In this document: positions 34,525 through 43,534 of the stretch, in pieces
How the letters are laid out: every line of letters starts with the position of its first letter
Numbering within the stretch: the stretch's first letter is position 1
Source of the DNA: Paenibacillus sp.
GTDB lineage: Bacteria > Bacillota > Bacilli > Paenibacillales > NBRC-103111
Direction: 5' to 3'
Length of the DNA: 64,000 nucleotides
NCBI GenBank assembly: GCA_031180825.1
Contig: JAPSLM010000005.1
Coordinates: 248,001-312,000, forward strand
Translations under genes and position numbers: made by a program
Notes under the pieces: model-generated
Told to the model about the DNA's origin: nothing
The model's database searches: none
Seen by the model: only the letters and a program-made list of their open reading frames with translations

Positions 34525-34553
34525 AATATAGGTCCAAAGGGGTGGAGGGTCAA
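34525..34553 (-). promoter_or_regulatory. Sigma-A promoter of the MBL-HAD pair
   Basis: Minus-strand TTGACC (34553-34548), 17-nt spacer, TATATT (34530-34525). Downstream, two direct copies of TACATTTGT (34493-34501 and 34512-34520) lie 19 bp apart between promoter and gene, a possible regulator site. Confidence 0.6.
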
Positions 34554-34633
34554 GTTAAGATACTGTAAATGTCCCGGACAAGCCCTGCGCAAGCACGGCC
34601 GCAAGCACGCATCCAGATTTTAAAACATTCCGG

Positions 34634-34671
34634 AAAGGAGCTCCCTCGTGGCATCATGGCGGAGCTCCTTT
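34634..34671. terminator. Bidirectional terminator downstream of the Nudix gene
   Basis: 11-bp arms AAAGGAGCTCC (34634-34644) and GGAGCTCCTTT (34661-34671). On the minus strand the T-run follows the stem directly, ending the Nudix transcript. Confidence 0.8.
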
Positions 34672-34674
34672 TCG

Positions 34675-35154
34675 CTATACATCCGATTCGAGCAGGCGTC
34701 GGACGGCTCTTTTGTCCGCATCAGGCTCAGACTTGACTTGCTGCTTCCGTAAAATGACGTCCCCTTGATTACGGGCGGCATCTCGGATCCTTTGCACGGT
34801 AAATCTGGAGATCGGCGCAGGGAGTTTATCTACCGAAAAAAAACCGACTTCGGCGATTTCTTTACCGTCCGGTACGGGCGTTCCCTCCCATTCCGTTACT
34901 TTAAAGTCAAAAACGTAGGCGTTGCGCCCGGATAAATAATAAATGCCCGACAACGTAAAATCGGCGGGATGCATCGTCACCCTGATTTCTTCCTGGCATT
35001 CGCGGATCGCGGTTTCCCATGCCGCCTCTCCTTCCCTTTGCCGGCCTCCCGGCAGCCCCCATTTCCGCTTCCCGTCCGCATGACGGACCAGAAGAACCCT
35101 GCCGGCATCGTCGAAGATGACAAAGCCTGCCCGAATGATTATTTTCGACGGCAT
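34675..35154 (-). CDS. Nudix hydrolase
   Basis: 159 aa. The Nudix box is present: GRQREGE...RECQEE, matching G-x5-E-x7-R-E-x-x-E-E, although the usual Gly after EE is Arg. Such enzymes hydrolyse nucleoside diphosphates linked to other groups; substrate not readable. The ATG at 35154 has GGGAGGGGAG 5 nt upstream. The C-terminal 40 residues are basic. It is a single-gene unit. Confidence 0.88.
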   Translation of the reverse strand: MPSKIIIRAGFVIFDDAGRVLLVRHADGKRKWGLPGGRQREGEAAWETAIRECQEEIRVTMHPADFTLSGIYYLSGRNAYVFDFKVTEWEGTPVPDGKEIAEVGFFSVDKLPAPISRFTVQRIRDAARNQGDVILRKQQVKSEPDADKRAVRRLLESDV

Positions 35155-35288
35155 AACCGCTCCCCTCCCATGGGAATAGTGTATGCCGCCAACGTCCAAA
35201 AGGAGCGAGGCCGATTTTTTCGCTCCCTGAATCCTGTGTCTAACAAAATCGCTGCGTGGTATAATGTTAGTGATTGGAGATGATCAGG

Positions 35289-35785
35289 ATGACGGAATTG
35301 CTGGACCCGCGGAACGATTTTGTGTTTAAACGCATATCACAGCGTCTTTCACCTGCGGGAGGATTATACGCTGATTCCCCTCATCGACGACATTGAGATA
35401 CATTTTATCGAGCTGCCGAAGCTTGACGATCGCGCTGTTCCGGTGGAAGGCGGCCTGGTCAACTGGCTGTTATTCCTGAAGGGAGCGGATAAACAACTGG
35501 GAGGTGCTGGCCATGAACGAACCGACATTGAAGAAGGCGATGACGACGCTCGAATTCCTGAGTCAGGACGCTGAAGCCCGCAGGCTGTACGAAGCGAGGC
35601 AAAAATATTTGCACGACGAAGCCTCGATGATTGAAGGAGCGAGAACGGAAGGAAAAGCCAAAGGAGTATTGGAAGGAAAAATTGAGGTCGCCAAGAACAT
35701 GCTGTCGATGGGCCTCGATATTCAATTGATCGTTAAAGCGACAGGATTATCGGAGGAGGAGATTCATGCTCTGAAGCCGATGTAA
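35289..35785 (+). pseudogene. Degraded Rpn-family (PD-(D/E)XK) recombination-promoting nuclease
   Basis: An intact RBS and start give MTELLDPRNDFVFKRI, the N-terminus of Rpn/transposase-like PD-(D/E)XK proteins, but the frame then jumps into a later part of the protein (EDYTLIPLIDDIEIHFIELPKL, next frame) and again into a third frame for the C-terminal helices (NEPTLKKAMTTLEFLSQDAEAR to the TAA at 35783). A central deletion removes most of the nuclease core and a further frameshift lies near 35508. The C-terminal 90 residues remain open but are not a gene by themselves. Confidence 0.75.
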
Positions 35786-35803
35786 GCCATCTTCAGACAT
35801 TCA

Positions 35804-35831
35804 AGCCAGCCTGGCGGGGCTGGCTTTTTTT
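35804..35831 (+). terminator. Terminator after the Rpn remnant
   Basis: AGCCAGCC/GGCTGGCT stem (35804-35811 and 35818-35825) followed by a T7 run, a textbook intrinsic terminator. Confidence 0.88.
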
Positions 35832-35975
35832 GCTGCTTCGCCCCGTTATGCCTCCTTGCCTTGAAGGATAAAGGGGCCGCTTTTACCTGCACTTTTCGCA
35901 GCAAAAAATTGAACAAATCTTGGCGGTACGGAGGTTCTCTTAAATTATATCGCTACAAATGTACCGGGAATGTTG

Positions 35976-35981
35976 TATAAT
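35976..35981 (+). promoter_or_regulatory. Likely -10 box of the YhgE/Pip gene
   Basis: A perfect TATAAT lies 62 nt before the start codon, followed by more TATA-like steps. A matching -35 (CTACAA at 17-18 nt) is weak. Confidence 0.4.
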
Positions 35982-36043
35982 ACTATACTATACCTAAAAA
36001 TATAGGGAGCGTTCTCCCGGCATAATGAAAGGTACAGATAACG

Positions 36044-38632
36044 ATGCGAAAAGTATCTCTTCGAACGGTTTTGCGCATATATACTCACGATATCCGGCGT
36101 ATTGTTACGAATTGGGTTACCCTGACGGTGGTCTGCGGACTCGTTCTTTTGCCGTCGCTTTACGCCTGGATTAACATTTATGCTTCCTGGGATCCCTACG
36201 CCAATACGAAGGGCATCAAGGTCGGGGTGGTCAATAACGACAAGGGCGGCACGCTAAAAGGGATGACCTTTAACATCGGGGACGAAATCATTCACTCGCT
36301 GCAGCAGAACGAGAAACTCGGCTGGACCTTCTACAATACGAAGGACGAGGGCATAGCCAAGGCGGAAAATGGCGAAGTGTACGCCACCATTGTGATTCCC
36401 GACGATTTTTCGCTGAAAATGAGCACGATGCTCAGCGACCAGCCGGTCAAGCCGGAGCTGGAATATTATGTGAACGAAAAAGAGAATGCCATCGCCGCGA
36501 AAATGACGGATGCGGGCGCCTCGACGATCCAGCGGGAGATCAGCACCTCCTTTGTCGAGACGGTGACGGGAAAAGTGTTCGAAACCCTGAATAAAGCCGG
36601 CGCCGAGCTGGATCAGCAGTACCCGCAAATCGAGAAATACAAAAATTTGCTCTATACCCTGAATGAAAATATGCCGAAGCTGAATCAAAATCTGGATGAG
36701 ATGCTGAACCGGGCGGAGAACGGTTTTACCCAGCTCGATAAGACGGCAGAACATGTTCCTGCGGTTCAGGACACGCTCGGCAAACTTATCGAGCTGAACG
36801 ACGGGTTAAGCAAGGATATGTATAAAGCGAGCGACAACCTCAAAGAAATCGCGCCGGACGTGCAAGAGAACCTGTATCTGCTTCAGACGGTTTTCAACAA
36901 ATTAACCGAGACGACCGGGGACGTAAACAACCAGCTGACCCTGTATAAACCGGAGGTGCTCACCCAGCTTGATAATGCCGTCACCGATATCGATCAGCTG
37001 CAGCAGAGGGTGAAGGATACTTCGGAGCAGCTCGAGAAAGCCGGCGTAACGGTGCCTAATGAAACCCTCGCGATGGCGAGCGACATTGCAATCGAGCTGA
37101 ACCTGTACCGAGAACTTTTGACAGCTCTAAAAGCAGACATCAAAAATGTTAATGCGGCAGAGAAGATTTTAAACAAGCTGCAGCCGGTCAACGACCGAGT
37201 TTTGGACAAAATCACCAAATTCCAGAATGCCGTCAACGAGCTGCTTGCGCCGATCGACGAAGCCTTGAACATCCGAACGTTTGCCCGCCTCCGCGACAAT
37301 CTGGAAAAAATGCGGCAGCTGTCTTCCGAGATCAGCTCGTTTACCAGGAATTTAAGTGCGACGCTGGCTTATAAAAAAGCCGATCTGGACAGTAATCTGT
37401 CCCGAAACATCGAGACGATTAGCGATATGATGAACAGGATACTTAAAAATGCCAATTCGTTGGCCCAATCCTCCGCTAAAGGCTCGTATCAGCTTAGCAA
37501 GGACATGAAAAACTTAGCCCAAAGGCTGGAGGATTGGAAAGGAAAGACGTCCGACCTTCGGAAAAACATCGCAAATAACCAAAACTTGGAAAAACTTCTG
37601 CCGGATCTGACCCGGATGAATTTTGCGATTGCGGGAGATATCGGCAAGCTGTCACTTGCGCTCGATCAGACCCTGCTTCCGAAATCCGAATCCTTTCTGC
37701 AAAAGGGCTCGCTCCTTCTCGCCGATGTGAACGTAATTCTTGGCAACACGCAGGACGATTTGGCGGCGGCGAAGGATTTGATGTCAAGCATGTCATCCGG
37801 GGGCAAAGTGGCGGTGGACGATATCCGGAATTTCAAGCAGCGCGTGCCGGACCTTCAGCAGCGCCTTAGCGACCTGGCGGCGGTTTTCCAAAAAATCGAC
37901 AATACGGTTGATGTCAAGGACATGATCAAGCTGCTGCAAAACCGGGGCATCGCAGACACCAACTTCCTTGCCCTTCCGGTAACGATGAGCACGCACCCGT
38001 TATTTCCGATCGCTAACTATGGGGCGGGTATGACGCCTTTCTATACGACGCTGTGCTTGTGGGTCGGTTGTCTGCTGCTTACGTCCCTGCTCACCGTCAA
38101 GTTCCAACCGGCGGATTTCAGCTTTACCTCGCACGAAGAGTATCTGGGCAAGTATCTTTTGTTCGCTACCTTGTCCGTACTGCAGGGACTTATCGTAGCG
38201 CTCGGGGATATCTTTTTGCTGAAGATCCGCATTCAGGAAGCCGGATTATTCATCGGTCTTACGCTGTTTTACTGTGTCGTATTTTCGATGATCGTTTACA
38301 CGCTGGTCACGCTCTTTAACAATATCGGCAAATCGATCGGCGTTGTCCTGCTGGTGCTCCAGCTCGCCGGCTCGGGGGGCACGTTCCCGATTCAGGTGAC
38401 ACCGGCGTTCTTTCAAACGATTCATTCCATGCTGCCATTTACCTATGCGATCAGCGGGCTGCGGGAAGCGCTCGCCGGGGTAAGCTATCCGACGCTCATG
38501 AGGGATGTCTGGACGCTGGTCGGATTTTTCATTGCTTTCTTGGCAGTAGGCTATATGTTCAAGCCGGCGCTCACGTCCTTTTTGAGCAAGTATTCCAAGC
38601 AGCTGCATCATTCGGGGGTTATAGGGCACTAA
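36044..38632 (+). CDS. YhgE/Pip family membrane protein
   Basis: 862 aa. Layout matches the YhgE/Pip (phage infection protein-like) family: one N-terminal membrane helix (VTLTVVCGLVLLPSLYAWINIY), an extracytoplasmic domain beginning KGIKVGVVNNDKGG, a very long coiled-coil-rich middle (about 190-600) and five or six membrane helices in the last 220 residues resembling ABC-2 permeases. Members occur with type VII secretion or as phage receptors. Here it stands alone with its own promoter and terminator and no WXG100 gene nearby. Role in this organism unknown. Confidence 0.9.
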   Translation: MRKVSLRTVLRIYTHDIRRIVTNWVTLTVVCGLVLLPSLYAWINIYASWDPYANTKGIKVGVVNNDKGGTLKGMTFNIGDEIIHSLQQNEKLGWTFYNTKDEGIAKAENGEVYATIVIPDDFSLKMSTMLSDQPVKPELEYYVNEKENAIAAKMTDAGASTIQREISTSFVETVTGKVFETLNKAGAELDQQYPQIEKYKNLLYTLNENMPKLNQNLDEMLNRAENGFTQLDKTAEHVPAVQDTLGKLIELNDGLSKDMYKASDNLKEIAPDVQENLYLLQTVFNKLTETTGDVNNQLTLYKPEVLTQLDNAVTDIDQLQQRVKDTSEQLEKAGVTVPNETLAMASDIAIELNLYRELLTALKADIKNVNAAEKILNKLQPVNDRVLDKITKFQNAVNELLAPIDEALNIRTFARLRDNLEKMRQLSSEISSFTRNLSATLAYKKADLDSNLSRNIETISDMMNRILKNANSLAQSSAKGSYQLSKDMKNLAQRLEDWKGKTSDLRKNIANNQNLEKLLPDLTRMNFAIAGDIGKLSLALDQTLLPKSESFLQKGSLLLADVNVILGNTQDDLAAAKDLMSSMSSGGKVAVDDIRNFKQRVPDLQQRLSDLAAVFQKIDNTVDVKDMIKLLQNRGIADTNFLALPVTMSTHPLFPIANYGAGMTPFYTTLCLWVGCLLLTSLLTVKFQPADFSFTSHEEYLGKYLLFATLSVLQGLIVALGDIFLLKIRIQEAGLFIGLTLFYCVVFSMIVYTLVTLFNNIGKSIGVVLLVLQLAGSGGTFPIQVTPAFFQTIHSMLPFTYAISGLREALAGVSYPTLMRDVWTLVGFFIAFLAVGYMFKPALTSFLSKYSKQLHHSGVIGH

Positions 38633-38741
38633 GGAAAGCTTGGTATGGATGTAACGGCCGAGACAACCCTCGGCTTCCGTCAGGAATGGAGTACTACTGC
38701 GGCTCACCTCTATGTTAAATTGGCAGAAATAGGTTAACGGA

Positions 38742-38770
38742 CGCCAGCCACCGAAGGCTGGCGTTTTTTT
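38742..38770 (+). terminator. Terminator after the YhgE/Pip gene
   Basis: CGCCAGCC/GGCTGGCG stem (38742-38749 and 38756-38763) with a 6-nt loop and seven Ts. Confidence 0.9.
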
Positions 38771-38830
38771 CTTGTGCGCCTGAAGTGCTGTAGGTATACT
38801 AACGATAAATAAGGTTCGGGAAGTGACCTC

Positions 38831-39931
38831 ATGCTGCCAGCCATTCGCAAACGTAAGAAGCTTTTCCTGGGACTGGGCCTTCTCGCGCTGCTCGGAATCT
38901 TATTCCTCATGCCGGCGCGGACTCCCTTGATCCGGGACGATCAAGGCGGCGTTGTTCCGGGCAGTACGGCCATCCTTGAACAAGTGACGCTGGGAGGCAT
39001 GGAGCAATCCATCCTTGTTCGCAGCCGCGACAAGCGGAATCCGGTTCTGCTGTTCCTGCACGGAGGCCCGGGCTATCCGCAGATTGCCTATGCGCGGAAA
39101 TACCAAAGCGAGCTGGAGAAACATTTCACCGTGGTCAACTGGGATCAGCGCGGCTCGGGGAAATCGTACCGGTGGGGAATGACCGAAGACGATTTGCAGG
39201 TCGATCGGCTCGTTCAAGACACGCACGAATTAACAAATTATTTGCGTAAAAAATTCAACCACCCGAAAATTTTCCTTGCCGGACACTCGTGGGGGAGTCT
39301 GCTTGGGATATGGACGGTTCAAAAGCATCCCGGCGATTACTATGCCTACATCGGGATCGGACAAGTGGCCCATTCCCCGGAAGGCGAGCGGCTTTCTTAT
39401 GAATTTGCCCTTCGCGAAGCAAAAGCCCGCAACAACGAAGAAGCGGTCGAAGCCCTGCAATCGATCGGCTACCCTCCCTATGCGAATCCCCGCAAAGATA
39501 CGACGCTGGAGCGGAAATGGGTGACCGCTTTCGGCGGCTCCGAGCGGCAAATCGACTCGAATGCCGACCTGATCAAGGGCATCTTGTTCTCGCCCGAATA
39601 TACCCTTTTGGACGGGGTTCGGCTGGCCCAGGGAAACGGCTTGTCGCTGCGAGCCATCCGGCCGCAAACCGAGAATACGAATTTATTCGAATCGGTCCCG
39701 GAGCTAAAGGTGCCGGTCTATCTGGCCATGGGGAGATACGACTATATGACGCCCTCGGAGGTAGCTTACCGTTATTACGAAAAGCTCGCCGCCCCGAAAA
39801 AACGTTTTGTCTGGTTTGAAGAGTCCGCACATTTTCCCCACTTCGAAGAAACGGAAAAATTTTGCCGGCTGATGACCGATATAAAAGAAGAAACCTTGAG
39901 CTCCTCGTCTAACCTTGCAGCTCGCGACTAG
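38831..39931 (+). CDS. Membrane-anchored alpha/beta hydrolase (prolyl aminopeptidase-like)
   Basis: 366 aa. A basic N-terminus and one hydrophobic helix (LFLGLGLLALLGILFLMP) anchor it outside the membrane. The hydrolase core shows HGGPG (oxyanion loop), NWDQRGSGKS, nucleophile elbow GHSWGS, acid Asp in GRYDYMTP and catalytic His in ESAHFPHFE. HGGPG plus DQRG is typical of proline iminopeptidase-like enzymes. It is followed 14 nt later by the LRR-like gene, probably in the same operon. Confidence 0.85.
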   Translation: MLPAIRKRKKLFLGLGLLALLGILFLMPARTPLIRDDQGGVVPGSTAILEQVTLGGMEQSILVRSRDKRNPVLLFLHGGPGYPQIAYARKYQSELEKHFTVVNWDQRGSGKSYRWGMTEDDLQVDRLVQDTHELTNYLRKKFNHPKIFLAGHSWGSLLGIWTVQKHPGDYYAYIGIGQVAHSPEGERLSYEFALREAKARNNEEAVEALQSIGYPPYANPRKDTTLERKWVTAFGGSERQIDSNADLIKGILFSPEYTLLDGVRLAQGNGLSLRAIRPQTENTNLFESVPELKVPVYLAMGRYDYMTPSEVAYRYYEKLAAPKKRFVWFEESAHFPHFEETEKFCRLMTDIKEETLSSSSNLAARD

Positions 39932-39945
39932 AAAGGATGATAGGA

Positions 39946-41475
39946 TTGAAGCCGAACGTCGGAGATATATATTGCGTATACGTCGAGCAACTGCAGCGCT
40001 ATGCCGCCTGCCAGGTTACCCGAATCGAGGAAAAGGCTAAGCCGCTGGCTGCCGTGCTGGAGCTCGATTGGACCGGGGACAAGCTGCCCACGGAAGAAGA
40101 GCTCGACAAGATGAAGCCGCTGTACTGCGATTATTACTTCTGGAACAACCAGCTTGATCATTCGTATGTTACCGCGCAGGTCCCCAAACATTACATTTTC
40201 GCAGGAAACCGGCCTCCGCTCGTCACGAAAGAAACAAACAGCTATGCGGCCAATTGGCATATAGGCAGCAGTACGATCGAACAATTGAAATGGCGGAGCA
40301 TTCCCGAAGCGCGGCGCCGCTCGTTCAAGGAAGCGGCAAAGGACAACACGCCGGTTGTCGTGGGCGGTGTGCAGTTGGCCCGCTCGACCAGCGCAGTCAA
40401 TCACGTCGCGCTCCGGCAGCTCTCCGACTTGTCCGCGCTGGAACAGCTGCCCTGCCTGACGCGCATCGCCGCCGACCGCCTCTGCGAATCGCTGCTGCCG
40501 TTTGTCAACGGCAATCCGTTTATTTACGAGCTGCAGCTGGAGAATCACGGCTTTACGTCGATCGACCTCCGAAGCAGCAGCTTGGAGCGCCTGATCCTTC
40601 AGGCGGACGGAGTGGAGGAGTTGTTTTTAAATAAGGGGCTGGCCTTTCTATCGTTAACAGGCACGCCTTCGCCCAAGCTGAAAATTCATGCTGAAAACAG
40701 CGGACAATGGCTGACGGCCGCTTTTACGGGCAGCGTGCCGCCGGCATGCGGTCTCGAACGTTTGACCGGACTGCATGTGACACAGGCGAAGGATCTGGAT
40801 CTGGAACCGGTCGTCCGAAGCTACCCTCATTTGAAAGAGCTGCGTCTATGGGGCAAGCCCGGCAACGTCGTTAATCTTCAACAGCTCGAACAATTAACGA
40901 ACCTTAGAACTTTCAGCACCTACGATATGTTCGGCTTCTCCGGCGAGGCTTTTCCCGGTCCGGACCGGCTGCCGAACCTTACGTGGCTGTGGATGACCAG
41001 CCTGCCCGCCGACGCCGCCAAAGCAATTAAGGACAAATACAAAAAAGAAGTCCCCAAAGGTCTGGACCTGTCGATCACCAAGCCGCGCAAGCCCGAATGG
41101 CTGGCCGAAAATCTCAATAACCCTTTCCGCGACTGGGACGGACGAGACCATATCACGGCAGCCCAAGCCAAAAAAGCGATGAATCTGTACAAAAAGACAC
41201 TGGCGGCCATGACGGCGTTAGCTGAACAAATCCAAAGCGGCAGCATGACGTCGGCCGAAGCGGAGTCCGCGTTAGACACGTTAGTGTCCGGCTATACCGA
41301 AGCGTTCAACAAAATGGACCGCAGCAGCGGCTTTATCGAAACGGTGGAGCGCGAGGAAATTTATACGGTGCTGGAGGATCTGCTCAGCGGGGCACAGCAG
41401 GAGTTGTCCGCTGCAGGCGTCGAGGTGGACGTGAATAAACTGTTCGGCACTTTCGATAGGCTGCGTGATTTTTAA
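39946..41475 (+). CDS. LRR-like protein, possible immunity-type N-terminus, function unknown
   Basis: About 509 aa. The first 100 residues (PNVGDIYCVYVEQ, then LELDWTGDKLPTEEELDKM) loosely resemble small beta-rich immunity domains of the Imm26 kind, a weak similarity. Residues 170-350 contain irregular leucine-rich repeats (LEQLPCLTRIAA, FIYELQLENHGFTSIDL, LKELRLWGKPGNVVNLQQLEQLTNLRTF, LPNLTWLWMTSLP). The last 110 residues are helical. No signal peptide. The TTG at 39946 has GAAAGG 9 nt upstream; an ATG at 39937 abuts that RBS. Confidence 0.65.
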   Translation: MKPNVGDIYCVYVEQLQRYAACQVTRIEEKAKPLAAVLELDWTGDKLPTEEELDKMKPLYCDYYFWNNQLDHSYVTAQVPKHYIFAGNRPPLVTKETNSYAANWHIGSSTIEQLKWRSIPEARRRSFKEAAKDNTPVVVGGVQLARSTSAVNHVALRQLSDLSALEQLPCLTRIAADRLCESLLPFVNGNPFIYELQLENHGFTSIDLRSSSLERLILQADGVEELFLNKGLAFLSLTGTPSPKLKIHAENSGQWLTAAFTGSVPPACGLERLTGLHVTQAKDLDLEPVVRSYPHLKELRLWGKPGNVVNLQQLEQLTNLRTFSTYDMFGFSGEAFPGPDRLPNLTWLWMTSLPADAAKAIKDKYKKEVPKGLDLSITKPRKPEWLAENLNNPFRDWDGRDHITAAQAKKAMNLYKKTLAAMTALAEQIQSGSMTSAEAESALDTLVSGYTEAFNKMDRSSGFIETVEREEIYTVLEDLLSGAQQELSAAGVEVDVNKLFGTFDRLRDF

Positions 41476-41497
41476 CTTCGTTAAACCTTAACGCAGC

Positions 41498-41535
41498 AAA
41501 AAAAGGGAAGCTCTCTTCAATAGCGAGCGCTTCCC
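41498..41535 (-). terminator. Terminator of the GH20 gene
   Basis: Minus-strand GGGAAGC/GCTTCCC stem (41535-41529 and 41511-41505) with inner CTC/GAG pairing, followed by seven Ts. It also separates the convergent LRR-like gene. Confidence 0.85.
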
Positions 41536-41549
41536 TGGCTTCATTTCGT

Positions 41550-43460
41550 TTAAAAAGGATTGATCACATGGAAAAAGACATTGGGCGACGCCATCCGGTA
41601 ATAGTAGCTGCACCAGCCGACGCCGCGGTTGTTGAACCGGTTGGACGAGCTGTACACGAGCCGCTCCTGCTCCAGTTCCTCGATCCGGTCGATCCGGCCC
41701 TCCACATAATCGAGCAGCCTTAGCGAAGCCGTATCCAGACGGTTGACGACCCCGCCGTAGCGGATGTCGATGACCTCCCAGCCGAACGGCTTGAACATCC
41801 GCAGCCACTGGGCGCGGTGCGCGGCACGCAGCTCCCGTACCGCTTTCGCAATCTCCGGCAGCACTTCCGTGGCGATGCGCCGCAGCGTGTCCTTATCCTT
41901 GGCGTCGTACGCCCGTTTCAGCTCGATGCCGATCTCGCTTTTCCGCTTCAGCACGCCGCACAGCTTCTCCGGCACCTCGAACAAATAATCCAGCTCGGCC
42001 TCCTTGACGCGCCGGCTGCGGATGTCTTGCTCCACCTTCGTATAATGTGCGGACAGGTCCAGCCCTTCGATCTGCTTGTCGAACAGCCCGAGCAGCACGT
42101 CCTGGTACAGCAGGAACTTGGAAGGATTGCTCTGCATCCGGTTGTCCGGCTCGGAGCCGGGCACCTCGTCCAAATCCTTGAACGTCAGGAAGGCGTCGGC
42201 CTCGATGCCGGTGCAGAACTTGACCCGCTCCGCCAGCTTCGCCTGATCCGGCTTCGCTTCCGAATACGCGTGCTCCGCGTAGAGCTGCAGGCCGAGCAAA
42301 GCCGCAAAAGGATTGCTCTCCATCCCGTCGTCGCCCCACATGGTCGCATAGACCTCGCGGATGCCCTCTCTTTTGCACACCTGCAGAGCGGCGTCGGAGG
42401 CGTTCAGCGACAAGCCGTAATTGACCCCGAACGTGTTAAATACCCAGACGGCGCCGGCAAACACCAAGTTGCAGCCGAGCGGACGGTGCTTGGCAATGAG
42501 GTTCTCGTAGTCCTCCTGCTCCATGTGGTTATAGTCCCAGTACACCATATCCACGTCTTTAGGAATCCGGCGCGCCATCTCCTCCGGAATTTGCGTATCC
42601 TTGTCATAGTAATCACTGCCGTTCTGCGAAGCCAGCTTCAGGAACATATCGCTCCACATCATCGCCTTCAAGCCGCGGCGGCGCGTCATGTCCAGCACCT
42701 TGTCCAGATGCGCGATCATAATCTCGAACCGGCTCGTGTAGCCGTTACGGTCCAAATATTTGCCGCGGCCGAGCTCTTCCGCCTCGTCCATGCCGATGTG
42801 GATTTTGCGGCTGCGGAACGGAGCGCTGGCGGCCTCGATCATATTTTCAACCAGCCGGTCCGTTTGCTCGTCCCCGACCAGAAGCGCGCCTTTCGTATCC
42901 TTGTAATGCTTCACCGGCTCCCATTTCAGAAACTCTTCCAGATGCGCCAGGGTCTGGATGCTCGGAAACGCCTCGATGCCGAATTGGTCGGCGTAATCGT
43001 CAATCTCTTTCAGCTCCGCTTGCGTGTACCGGCCGCGCATATAGCCGAAATAAGGCTCGCCGCTAATTTCGTAGGTATCCTCCAAATACAGCATGACGCT
43101 GTTTAATCCCATTAAAGCCATCTTGCGAAGCATGAATTTGAAGCTGTCGAGCGTCAATACCGCATTGCGGGACAGATCGAACATCGGCCCGATCGTATCG
43201 AACTGCTGCTTCTCCCGAAGGTGAAACGGCTCGCCGCTGAGGCCGTGCTGCACGAGCAGCCCTAGCCCGCGAAAGAATTGATGCTTTTGACCGTAGCGAA
43301 CGTAGGCCTTTCCCTGCTCCATGCCGACTTCCAGCTCGCCGGACGACGGCTCGACGCGGACGACGATGCCGTCTTCCGCCTCGATAATCCGAAGCTCCTG
43401 CGACAATTCGCGAATTCCCGGCAATAAAACGTTTAAATTTCCTTCAAACCGCAGCTTCAT
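41550..43460 (-). CDS. GH20 beta-N-acetylhexosaminidase
   Basis: 636 aa. The GH20 catalytic pair Asp225-Glu226 lies in KIHIGMDEAEELG; the Asp polarises the substrate acetamido group and the Glu is the acid. Flanking GH20 text includes FDLSRNAVLTLDSFKFMLRKM and AFPSIQTLAHLEEFLKW. No signal peptide, so it should act inside the cell on imported GlcNAc- or GalNAc-containing oligosaccharides. GGAGAGGAAGCTGGAG precedes the ATG, and a TATAAT lies about 40 nt upstream. It may complement the mannosidases, though it is 26 kb away. Confidence 0.9.
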   Translation of the reverse strand: MKLRFEGNLNVLLPGIRELSQELRIIEAEDGIVVRVEPSSGELEVGMEQGKAYVRYGQKHQFFRGLGLLVQHGLSGEPFHLREKQQFDTIGPMFDLSRNAVLTLDSFKFMLRKMALMGLNSVMLYLEDTYEISGEPYFGYMRGRYTQAELKEIDDYADQFGIEAFPSIQTLAHLEEFLKWEPVKHYKDTKGALLVGDEQTDRLVENMIEAASAPFRSRKIHIGMDEAEELGRGKYLDRNGYTSRFEIMIAHLDKVLDMTRRRGLKAMMWSDMFLKLASQNGSDYYDKDTQIPEEMARRIPKDVDMVYWDYNHMEQEDYENLIAKHRPLGCNLVFAGAVWVFNTFGVNYGLSLNASDAALQVCKREGIREVYATMWGDDGMESNPFAALLGLQLYAEHAYSEAKPDQAKLAERVKFCTGIEADAFLTFKDLDEVPGSEPDNRMQSNPSKFLLYQDVLLGLFDKQIEGLDLSAHYTKVEQDIRSRRVKEAELDYLFEVPEKLCGVLKRKSEIGIELKRAYDAKDKDTLRRIATEVLPEIAKAVRELRAAHRAQWLRMFKPFGWEVIDIRYGGVVNRLDTASLRLLDYVEGRIDRIEELEQERLVYSSSNRFNNRGVGWCSYYYRMASPNVFFHVINPF

Positions 43461-43534
43461 CTCCAGCTTCCTCTCCTTGGTTAAATATCTTATCTGTTTC
43501 TATTATAAGAGAAAGCTGCGGTTTAGGGAATGTG

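Noticed and set aside
36044..38632. Type VII secretion locus
   Set aside because: YhgE/Pip alone is not enough; no WXG100, EssB or EssC-like gene lies nearby.
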